A stretch of DNA of 26,920 nt, from assembly GCA_023459795.1 (NCBI GenBank), contig JAEWSP010000025.1, forward strand, positions 1 to 26,920, read 5' to 3'. Origin of the DNA: Bacillota bacterium. Its GTDB lineage: Bacteria > Bacillota_I > Bacilli_A > RFN20 > CAG-288. Below, piece after piece: positions 1 through 5,741 of the stretch. The notes below the pieces were generated by a model. It worked only from the letters and a program-made list of their open reading frames with translations. It ran no database searches and was not told where the DNA came from. The translations under genes and the position numbers were made by a program. Every line of letters starts with the position of its first letter. The stretch's first letter is position 1.

Positions 1-21
1 AAAAAGGCATAAGCCCTCTTC

Positions 22-1323
22 CTATTCTCCTAGAAGACCGGCTACATATGCCTGGCCCAGACGCCGTTTCTCTTCGCCGGGAACAAAAGCCGATAAACCG
101 GAAGAGGAAATCTCCTTCCGGATGGAAGCGAGGATTTCTTTGCCTCCTTTTCCGCTCATGACCCTCCCGAGAAGTACGATCGTATCAAAGGAAAACAGAG
201 TCCTGTAGAAAAGTATGCTTCTTCCTAGCTCCCTTCCCAGTTCCTTGTAGCAGGAAAGGACTATCCCGTTCCCGTTCCCGGCCTCTTCCTGAAGGGAAAC
301 CAGTTGCTCCGGAAGAGATCCGGGGTAGACGATTCCGGATTTCTTTGCCAGGGAAAGGAGTCCTTTCTGGGAGAAAACTTCGCTTCCGGCTCCTTTCGTC
401 TTCATCTCCGCATGGAACGGTGCCGAAGGACGGAAGTCGATAGGAGCTTTCCCAAGCTCCATCATGAAGCCGGAGAATCCACCTCGGACAAGAAGCCCGG
501 AAGCAAATCCGGTACCAAGGCTCAGGCCCAGGACATTGTCCTTCCTAAAGTATACCTTCCCGAAAAGGGCGCTGACATCGCCGTCGTTTGCAATACGGTA
601 AGGAACACCGGGGAACAAGGAAGAAAGAAGGGAAGAGAGAAGGGTCTTCTTCTCTTCTTCTTTTTCTCCTTTAAGCCCGATATACAGGGGAGAGGACAGA
701 AGAGAGGAGGCAAGAACGATCCCCGTCGTAGACACTCCTATTGAGTCGACCTCGGGAAGACAGGAAGAAGCCAATCGAAGAGCCGAAGCCAGCGCTTCCC
801 TATGGTAGGAAAGGCTGGTCGCCTCTTTGGGGCTCCAAAGGATTTCTTTCTCATATACAGCTTTTCCGTCTATCAGGGAAACGACCTTCAGGTCGCTTCC
901 CCCGAGGTCGAGTCCGATCCGGCATCCGGAATCCCGGATTCCAAAAGGACTTGGAGAACAGTTCATTCCATCCTCTGCTTCCTTGTCCAGATATCCGAAA
1001 CGGATTTCTTTGCCAAGGACTCTTTCCAGTTCTGCCAAGGTGTTTCCCATTCCCTCGTCTTCCTTGGCATGGGTAAAGAAATAGGAAAGGATCTCTTTAT
1101 CCCCGAAGAAAAGGAAATCTTCTCCTCCGACTGCCCATCCTAGGATTTCGCTCAGGGAGACAAGATAAGGAAAAGCTTCCTTAGGATCACAGGGAACATA
1201 GATGCTTTTTGCTAAGGACAGGCTGTTTCCTCTCCGGACTAGTTCCTGAACCCGTACAAGTCCTATAGCAGGCTTGTTCCGGAAGTAGATAAGCCCGCCT
1301 ATAAAACTGTTCTTTGTTTCCAT
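22..1323 (-). CDS. ROK-family (ASKHA) sugar kinase-like protein, divergent
   Basis: A 433-residue protein whose C-terminal two thirds carry the ROK/hexokinase-type ATPase fold. The phosphate-1 loop IGLDLGGSDLKVV is at about 136-148, followed by GVSTTG at 196-201, IANDGDVSALFG at 244-255 with the probable catalytic Asp248, and the phosphate-2 loop LGLSLGTGFASG at 265-276. Known ROK kinases phosphorylate sugars such as glucose or N-acetylmannosamine in the cytoplasm, and some relatives are repressors. Two things are odd. The usual ExGH plus Cys-rich zinc site is absent: here the motif reads MELGKAP with no Cys cluster. There is also a roughly 130-residue N-terminal extension with no HTH that I recognise. 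The start ATG has no Shine-Dalgarno and sits just after possible -10 hexamers (TACAAT, GATACT on the minus strand, 1332-1342), so the mRNA may be leaderless. Kinase activity and substrate are unproven. Confidence 0.8.
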   Translation of the reverse strand: METKNSFIGGLIYFRNKPAIGLVRVQELVRRGNSLSLAKSIYVPCDPKEAFPYLVSLSEILGWAVGGEDFLFFGDKEILSYFFTHAKEDEGMGNTLAELERVLGKEIRFGYLDKEAEDGMNCSPSPFGIRDSGCRIGLDLGGSDLKVVSLIDGKAVYEKEILWSPKEATSLSYHREALASALRLASSCLPEVDSIGVSTTGIVLASSLLSSPLYIGLKGEKEEEKKTLLSSLLSSLFPGVPYRIANDGDVSALFGKVYFRKDNVLGLSLGTGFASGLLVRGGFSGFMMELGKAPIDFRPSAPFHAEMKTKGAGSEVFSQKGLLSLAKKSGIVYPGSLPEQLVSLQEEAGNGNGIVLSCYKELGRELGRSILFYRTLFSFDTIVLLGRVMSGKGGKEILASIRKEISSSGLSAFVPGEEKRRLGQAYVAGLLGE

Positions 1324-1370
1324 AGGATTCTATTGTAGTATCCCCGATTCCCCATTCCTAGGGAAGAAAA

Positions 1371-1400
1371 GAAAAAGCCGGAAGCATTTCTGCTTCCGGC
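1371..1400 (-). terminator. intrinsic terminator of the small membrane protein gene
   Basis: On the minus strand a perfect 10-bp stem, GCCGGAAGCA paired with TGCTTCCGGC (1377-1386 with 1391-1400) and a GAAA tetraloop, is followed by five U residues (A run at 1372-1376). It lies 6 bases past the stop of the gene at 1407-1796 and separates it from the ROK-like gene. Confidence 0.9.
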
Positions 1401-1406
1401 CCGGCC

Positions 1407-1796
1407 CTACGATCTATTTGGAGTGGCTTCGTCGGATTCTGCAACGAGCCCGAAGATTCCGCCGAGAAGATAGAAGAAGTTGACGCCCAGGACTCCGAGG
1501 ACAATGGAGATGACATGGGGAGCGACACTGGTTCCCTTCCTGCCGACATTCCGGATTCCCAGAACTCCAACCCAGCAGATCAGAACTTCGATTCCAAGCA
1601 GGACGCCGAAGACCGTGATCAGGATAGTTCTCGAAAGGGCGAAAGCCTCTTCTGCAACCGGTTCGCCTTTCCAGGCTTCCTGGAACATCGAATAGTCCAT
1701 ATTGGAAAAGACAATAACGCAAATCAAGAAGCCTATAATCATCATAGCATTTGCGGCCAGTCCAAGAATGTACATAACCTTTGTAGCTGTCTTCAT
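1407..1796 (-). CDS. small integral membrane protein, unrecognised family
   Basis: A 129-residue protein starting MKTATKVMYILG. This start is chosen over the upstream in-frame ATG at 1853 because AAGGGG lies 7 bases before it and because the promoter at 1822-1850 would leave the longer start outside the transcript. At least three hydrophobic segments are visible, around residues 8-31, 57-80 and 90-115; the last could be a re-entrant or double pass. A polar stretch (about 32-56, NMDYSMFQEAWKGEPVAEEA) lies between the first two. I do not recognise a family or function. It is transcribed alone: it has its own promoter and a strong terminator. Confidence 0.75.
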   Translation of the reverse strand: MKTATKVMYILGLAANAMMIIGFLICVIVFSNMDYSMFQEAWKGEPVAEEAFALSRTILITVFGVLLGIEVLICWVGVLGIRNVGRKGTSVAPHVISIVLGVLGVNFFYLLGGIFGLVAESDEATPNRS

Positions 1797-1821
1797 TTTT
1801 GTTTCCCCTTTTGGTATGGGT

Positions 1822-1850
1822 ATTCTATCAACGGAGATTGCAGAAAGCAA
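1822..1850 (-). promoter_or_regulatory. sigma-A-like promoter for the small membrane protein
   Basis: On the minus strand, TTGCTT (1845-1850) and TAGAAT (1822-1827) are separated by exactly 17 bases, and TGA precedes the -10 (extended -10 type). Transcription would begin near 1815, giving a leader of about 19 bases that contains the AAGGGG ribosome binding site. Confidence 0.7.
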
Positions 1851-1903
1851 CACATTTCTAGCAATTGCTTTTTTCTATCTTTATTCTATCTGGCGCCTTT
1901 CTT

Positions 1904-1932
1904 TTGTAATTCCGTTTTCCTTTTGCTATCCT
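1904..1932 (+). promoter_or_regulatory. promoter for the Cys-rich small protein
   Basis: TTGTAA (1904-1909), a 17-base spacer, then TATCCT (1927-1932) preceded by TGC, an extended -10. AGGAG follows at 1941-1945. TATCCT recurs as the likely -10 upstream of the lactate dehydrogenase and Nudix genes in this window. Confidence 0.6.
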
Positions 1933-1957
1933 TTACGGATAGGAGAAATATAAAAAC

Positions 1958-2326
1958 ATGAGATTCACTACGGAATGCAAGGAAGTAATCCTCACACTGC
2001 TTTCTCAGAACAAGAAGGATACGCTGCTGATTGAGACACTGGAAGGAGAAAACGCCGAAGAAGAAATCAACCTCGATTTCGAAGACAGGAAGGATGCCAA
2101 GAGAGTCATTGATATCGACGGCATTGCCGTTGATATCTCCGAAGAGACGGAAAAGAAGCTCTCCAAGATTGTCTTCGGTCTGGAAAGAAATAATCTTGTC
2201 ATGTACAAGGAAGACGGATGTGATTGCGGCTGCGGTGATGACTGCCACTGCAAGGACGGGGATAAGAAGGATGGATGCGATTGCGATTGCGGCTGCGGCG
2301 ATGACTGCCACTGCAGCGATAAGTAA
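1958..2326 (+). CDS. small acidic protein with duplicated Cys-rich metal-binding-like tail
   Basis: A 122-residue protein. Residues 1-85 are acidic with alternating hydrophobics; the segment DIDGIAVDISEETEKKL (about 52-68) faintly recalls IscA/HesB-type iron-sulfur carriers, but that is weak resemblance only. The C-terminal tail carries two near-identical units, CDCGCGDDCHC at 88-98 and CDCDCGCGDDCHC at 107-119, joined by a charged linker. Together they hold eleven Cys and two His, a composition expected for binding soft metals (Zn, Cu, Cd) or an Fe-S cluster; the identity of the metal is inference. The start is supported by AGGAG at 1941-1945 and an extended -10 promoter. It is monocistronic, ending at a shared terminator opposite the DUF438 gene. 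Confidence 0.85.
   Translation: MRFTTECKEVILTLLSQNKKDTLLIETLEGENAEEEINLDFEDRKDAKRVIDIDGIAVDISEETEKKLSKIVFGLERNNLVMYKEDGCDCGCGDDCHCKDGDKKDGCDCDCGCGDDCHCSDK
2216..2314 (+). repeat. intragenic tandem duplication encoding the CDCGCGDDCHC unit
   Basis: Two in-frame copies of a roughly 36-45 base unit within the end of the gene at 1958. Both contain a TGCGGCTGCGGYGATGAC core followed by TGCCACTGC. The high DNA identity indicates a recent duplication, or unequal recombination that can change the number of metal-binding-like units. Confidence 0.75.
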
Positions 2327-2333
2327 GGCATAC

Positions 2334-2361
2334 AAAAAAGTTCCTTCACGGGAACTTTTTT
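2334..2361. terminator. bidirectional intrinsic terminator between convergent genes
   Basis: An 11-bp inverted repeat, AAAAAAGTTCC with GGAACTTTTTT (2334-2344 with 2351-2361), gives a GC-capped hairpin with a U tract in either direction. It ends the Cys-rich gene on the plus strand and overlaps the stop codon of the DUF438-like gene on the minus strand. Confidence 0.85.
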
Positions 2362-3118
2362 ATTTGGGCTGAGGGAAATAGTCTTCTTCCTTTGGCGTCT
2401 TCTGGAGAAAACATACAGGAGTAGAGACAAGCTTCATGACAATCTTGCCAAGATCTTCTTCCGTAAGGACAGGGACGGCATCTTCATAAAGAATCCGTTC
2501 CTTCTTCCCGGCATCTTGAAGCAAAGAAAAGAAAGACAACAGGACCTCTTTTTCTTTCCAGGGATCCATCTCTTTAAGGTTACCTTCTATGCTAGATAAC
2601 TGGAAGCGGATGGCTTCATCCTCATTCCATATGCTTTTTCTTTTCCGGCCTTTTCTCTCTTCGACAAGCGAGAGGATGAATTCCTTTTTCTCCAAATGGA
2701 AAAAAAGAGCATCGAAGCGGCCAAGAATCCGCATGGTCTGTTCCTTGATCAGGATACTGGAGCAGGGCGTTTGGAGTCTTTTCTTCAGGAAAGAGGAGGC
2801 GTTCCGGATTCCCTTGTCTTCCATCCTCATCAAAGCGAAAGGAGAAAGGGTTCCGCCCTTTTTCTCCAGAGCCGCAAGGTCTTCTGCTTTTCCGGAAAGG
2901 ACTCCTCTCCTTACAAGGGAGGCATGGAGAGCACAAAGCTTCCGGACATTTCTAGGGTTTCCCCCTCTGCTGATAAGCTCGTTCTCTGCCCGGGCCAGAT
3001 CGTTAGGGGAATAAGAAAGGGTAAGAGAAGCAAATTCTTTTTCCAAAGTCTCCTCTTCCGGAATACGGATCAGTTTCTGGAGCCTTAGGGCAAGTTCTTC
3101 AATTTCAATAAGGGTCAT
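2360..3118 (-). CDS. DUF438/hemerythrin-like domain protein lacking the PAS module
   Basis: A 252-residue protein. Residues about 36-75 (YSPNDLARAENELISRGG then VRKLCALHASLVRRGVL) match the helical DUF438 signature of a helix pair with a Cys-x-x-His-Ala motif. The rest follows the layout of the four-helix region found after DUF438 in larger proteins: HLEKKE, then IWNEDEAIR, then KKERILYEDAVPVLTEEDL, which correspond to HxxRKE, MWxxDDEIR and KEExILFPxxLxxLTEEEW. Several expected iron-ligand His positions are not His here, so metal binding is doubtful. Family members usually continue into a PAS domain and are discussed as redox or nitric oxide sensors; this one stops before it. AAGGAA lies 8 bases before the start ATG. 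It is convergent with the Cys-rich gene. Confidence 0.7.
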   Translation of the reverse strand: MTLIEIEELALRLQKLIRIPEEETLEKEFASLTLSYSPNDLARAENELISRGGNPRNVRKLCALHASLVRRGVLSGKAEDLAALEKKGGTLSPFALMRMEDKGIRNASSFLKKRLQTPCSSILIKEQTMRILGRFDALFFHLEKKEFILSLVEERKGRKRKSIWNEDEAIRFQLSSIEGNLKEMDPWKEKEVLLSFFSLLQDAGKKERILYEDAVPVLTEEDLGKIVMKLVSTPVCFLQKTPKEEDYFPQPK

Positions 3119-3198
3119 ACTGTTTTTTCCTTGGTAGTCTACAACAGAAAAAGAGGGAAAGACAGCAAAAAGAAATTTCCCTATCTTCCTCTTCCCGT

Positions 3199-3204
3199 TA
3201 TAAT
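3199..3204 (+). promoter_or_regulatory. -10 box (TATAAT) for the two-TM protein
   Basis: A perfect TATAAT without a clear -35. It places transcription start near 3211, which excludes upstream in-frame starts of the following gene and supports the ATG at 3227. Confidence 0.5.
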
Positions 3205-3226
3205 AGGAGAAACCCGAGGAACAAAC

Positions 3227-3781
3227 ATGGAAGAAAACGAAAACAGGACGGTCTTTGCTAAAAGAGACCCGGATACAAAGAAGAAGGAAACGGCAAGAGG
3301 ACTCATCTATCTGGCGGAGTTCCTGCTTCTAGGCGGAATAGCCGTAATTGTCGTCAAGGAGATGACAAAGGATAGTTTTACCTGGTACTACGGCCTTCTG
3401 TCCTTTCTTCTTCCGTTGCTGATAGGAGTTTTCATCTTTACCCTTATGGTCCTGGAAGGAGAAAGGACCAGTAAGCTAGCTAGGGATGCCGTCCTCTATG
3501 ACAAGGAGAAGGAAGCATTCCTGATCTTCCCGGATAGCAAAGCCGGTCTTTCTATCCCCTTATCCAGGATCAAGGATATCAAGATCCTGGAAGACAATCC
3601 GATCCTCTTCGGAAAGAAATACAGTCCTCTCCCTTCCGGTGCCATCCTCTTCTACGACAGCAAGGAAGAAGGAAAGAAATGGAAGATCGACCATATCGAA
3701 GCCGTAAACGACGCTGCCCTTCTTCTTCGCAAGATCCTTGCCGATAGCACCAAAGAAGAGAAGAAAACGGAACAGAAGTAG
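3227..3781 (+). CDS. two-TM membrane protein with PH-like C-terminal region
   Basis: A 184-residue protein beginning MEENENRTVFAKRD. The start is chosen because GAGGA lies 7 bases upstream (3215-3219) and TATAAT sits just before it; an upstream in-frame ATG at 3131 would precede the promoter. After a charged N-terminus come two adjacent hydrophobic helices, about residues 25-45 and 54-78. The C-terminal half (AVLYDKEKEAFLIF, then SIPLSRIKDIKIL) alternates beta-like segments in the manner of bacterial PH domains placed behind two TM helices. The tail is Lys/Glu-rich. I cannot assign a function. It is monocistronic with a strong terminator immediately after the stop. Confidence 0.75.
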   Translation: MEENENRTVFAKRDPDTKKKETARGLIYLAEFLLLGGIAVIVVKEMTKDSFTWYYGLLSFLLPLLIGVFIFTLMVLEGERTSKLARDAVLYDKEKEAFLIFPDSKAGLSIPLSRIKDIKILEDNPILFGKKYSPLPSGAILFYDSKEEGKKWKIDHIEAVNDAALLLRKILADSTKEEKKTEQK

Positions 3782-3811
3782 GAGAAGAAGCCACGGCTTC
3801 TTCTCCTTTTT
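3781..3811 (+). terminator. intrinsic terminator
   Basis: GGAGAAGAAGC pairs with GCTTCTTCTCC across a short CACG loop (3781-3806) and is followed by TTTTT. The stem begins one base after the TAG stop of the two-TM gene is read. Confidence 0.9.
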
Positions 3812-3812
3812 G

Positions 3813-3841
3813 TTGTTGTCGGAAAGGAAAAAGACTACATT
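3813..3841 (+). promoter_or_regulatory. promoter of the isochorismatase/exonuclease pair
   Basis: TTGTTG (3813-3818), a 17-base spacer, TACATT (3836-3841). The start codon at 3865 follows after about 17 transcribed bases, with AGAGG at 3854-3858 as ribosome binding site. Confidence 0.55.
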
Positions 3842-3864
3842 AGTAGGGAATAAAGAGGCCCCTT

Positions 3865-4386
3865 ATGAGAACAATTTTATTAGTAATCGATATGCAGAAC
3901 GATTTCCTTACGGGAAGCCTAGCCACTAAGGAAGCACAGGCGTTAGTCCCTCAGATCCTGAAGAAGATCAAGACTTTCAAGCCGGAAGACGTCTTTGCTA
4001 CCAGGGATACCCACAAGGACAACTACCTGGATACCCAGGAAGGAAAGCTTCTTCCTGTCAAGCACTGCCTGATCAACACGGAAGGGTGGCTTATCGAAAA
4101 GAGCCTTTCCGCTGCTCTTGCAAAGAGCAAGATCTACAACAAGCCGACCTTCGCCAGCCTCCAGCTTGCCGATGAGATCCGGAAGATCCACCAGCGGGAT
4201 CAGCTTACCATCGAAATCTGCGGAGTCTGCTCCGATATCTGCGTGATCGCAAATGCCCTTCTCCTGAAGTCCTATCTGCCGGAAGTCCCGATCATCGTGG
4301 ATGAAGCACTTGTTGCCGGCACTACTCCGGAAAAGAACAAAGAAGCCTTAGACGTCATGAAGTCCTGCCAGATCATAATCCAATAG
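3865..4386 (+). CDS. isochorismatase/nicotinamidase-family cysteine hydrolase
   Basis: A 173-residue single-domain protein of usual family length. The Asp-Lys-Cys catalytic triad is visible: Asp9 in VIDMQNDF, Lys93 in YNKPTF and Cys126 in CSDICVIAN. The cis-peptide neighbourhood ICGVCSDICV and the PVKHCLINTEGW block (64-75) also fit the cysteine-hydrolase superfamily. Family enzymes hydrolyse nicotinamide, isochorismate or similar substrates in the cytosol. The metal-site spacing of classical PncA (DxHxxH) is only partly present (RDTHKDNY), so nicotinamidase activity for NAD salvage is plausible but not proven. The stop is followed after two bases by the start of the exonuclease gene, so the two are very likely translationally coupled. 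Confidence 0.85.
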   Translation: MRTILLVIDMQNDFLTGSLATKEAQALVPQILKKIKTFKPEDVFATRDTHKDNYLDTQEGKLLPVKHCLINTEGWLIEKSLSAALAKSKIYNKPTFASLQLADEIRKIHQRDQLTIEICGVCSDICVIANALLLKSYLPEVPIIVDEALVAGTTPEKNKEALDVMKSCQIIIQ

Positions 4387-4388
4387 AG

Positions 4389-5624
4389 ATGGATCAGGAT
4401 CTTACCTTCCGGAAGGAAGCCTTAGAAGAACTTAAGGGAAGGTTTCTTGCCTTCGATACCGAAACAACCGGCTTATCCGCAGAAGAGGACAGGATTGCGG
4501 AGATCTCTGCTGTCGAATTCATCCATGGAGTTCCCGGGAGGACCTTCTCTCTTTTCCTCAACCCGGAAAGGCTCGTCCGGGAAAGTGCCAAGAAGGTCAA
4601 CGGCCTGGAGGATGATTTCCTTGCCGGGAAAAAGACCTTCGGAGAAGCCGCAAGAGAGATCCATGACTTTTTCAAAGACGCAATAACGGGAAAAGAAATC
4701 CTTGTCGGATACAGCGTCTTCTTCGATGTAGCCCTTCTGAAGAAGGAGCTTCTCGAAGAAGGGGTTGCTTCTTCTTTCCGGTATTACGACGTCTATCCAG
4801 TTGCTAAATACCTTCTTCCCACTCTTCCCTCCTATAAGCAGGGAAAGGTGGCTTCCTATCTGGGGCTGGAGTCTCTCCCTCTCCATGAAGCCAAAAACGA
4901 TGCCCTGACCTGCGGAAGAATCCTTCTTGAGTTTCTGAAAGAGGAAAAGCTAAAGAACACGGATTTCCAGATGGTTACCGGAAAAGAGATTGCAAATAGG
5001 ATCATCTCTCTTCTTCCGAACCGTTTCCCGTTCCTTTTCCATACTATGGAATCCAGGAATACCCTGACTCTTTCCTATGGGTCCCGGAAGTTTATGGATA
5101 TAGAGGCTTCCCCTCTTGCCCGGAAGCTTGTCTTCTATCCCAATCAGGAGGAAGAGCATCTATTTGCAGGTTCTCCTCTTTTCACCAAAGGGGAGAATGG
5201 AAAAGGGTTTGTTGCATTCCTTTCTTCTCTGGAAGCCCTTCCTTTATATGTTCCGTTTTTCTTGTCCCTTACTACCCCTTCCAAGAAGGGGTCTTCTGCT
5301 CTTCCTAGAGAGGCTAGAACCCCTTATTACGAAGCAATCAGGGAAAAATTCTTGAGTCTCGGAGCTATAGAAAACAAACTCACTTTTTCTTATCTTTCCG
5401 GTAAACTGACCTGCTATTACGGAAACTATACGGTCCTATCCATACGGATTCAGAAAAAAGGAAGTTCATCCTTAATCATTAATCCAGCAGTATTATATGA
5501 AATCGGAATTAATAGCCGTTCTTTTGAATTAAAAACTTTTACCTCTCCGAAGGAAATGGTTTCTTTTGATTTCTTATCATCCTACCTCTCTTTCTTTATT
5601 TCCTCCCCTGCAATTGCATACTGA
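4389..5624 (+). CDS. DEDDh 3'-5' exonuclease (DnaQ-like) with long uncharacterised C-terminus
   Basis: A 411-residue protein. Residues 18-185 are a DnaQ/epsilon-type exonuclease: ExoI FDTETTG (Asp23, Glu25), ExoII VGYSVFFDVALLKKE (Asp113; the usual Asn-His pair before it is replaced by Tyr-Ser), ExoIII HEAKNDA (His166, Asp171). All five DEDDh residues are present, so it should trim 3' ends of DNA or RNA with two metal ions. The remaining roughly 225 residues have no domain I recognise and no helicase or polymerase motifs; a free-standing proofreading subunit would end near residue 190. The last 150 bases use more A/T-ending codons than the rest. It overlaps functionally with the preceding hydrolase gene only by operon position (2-base gap); no shared pathway is evident. 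Confidence 0.85.
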   Translation: MDQDLTFRKEALEELKGRFLAFDTETTGLSAEEDRIAEISAVEFIHGVPGRTFSLFLNPERLVRESAKKVNGLEDDFLAGKKTFGEAAREIHDFFKDAITGKEILVGYSVFFDVALLKKELLEEGVASSFRYYDVYPVAKYLLPTLPSYKQGKVASYLGLESLPLHEAKNDALTCGRILLEFLKEEKLKNTDFQMVTGKEIANRIISLLPNRFPFLFHTMESRNTLTLSYGSRKFMDIEASPLARKLVFYPNQEEEHLFAGSPLFTKGENGKGFVAFLSSLEALPLYVPFFLSLTTPSKKGSSALPREARTPYYEAIREKFLSLGAIENKLTFSYLSGKLTCYYGNYTVLSIRIQKKGSSSLIINPAVLYEIGINSRSFELKTFTSPKEMVSFDFLSSYLSFFISSPAIAY

Positions 5625-5715
5625 AGTGGCTATTTTGGCTTAAGTAAAGGGATTTTCCCCTTTCTGCGAAAGCAAAAATTCCTTTGTTTTTTCTTTTCCT
5701 TTGCCGGAAAACAAG

Positions 5716-5721
5716 TATAAT
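5716..5721 (+). promoter_or_regulatory. -10 box (TATAAT) of the c-di-GMP gene cluster
   Basis: A perfect TATAAT 20 bases before the ATG at 5742, with no convincing -35 at 16-18 bases upstream. AAAGGA (about 5729-5734) follows as ribosome binding site. The sequence between the exonuclease stop and this box (5625-5715) holds a weak hairpin, AAAGGG with CCCTTT, with no U tract. Confidence 0.5.
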
Positions 5722-5741
5722 AAAAGCAAAAGGAATCGCAT

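Noticed and set aside
1..20. Terminator downstream of the ROK-like gene
   Set aside because: Only a 3-bp GGC/GCC stem before the U tract is visible, and the window begins there.
304..744. 146-codon plus-strand ORF
   Set aside because: Antisense to the ROK-like gene, basic and of low complexity, with no start signals.
1886..2335. 149-codon minus-strand ORF with Ala/Ile-rich start
   Set aside because: Its hydrophobic N-terminus is the antisense of the Cys-rich repeat; the plus-strand gene has a promoter and ribosome binding site.
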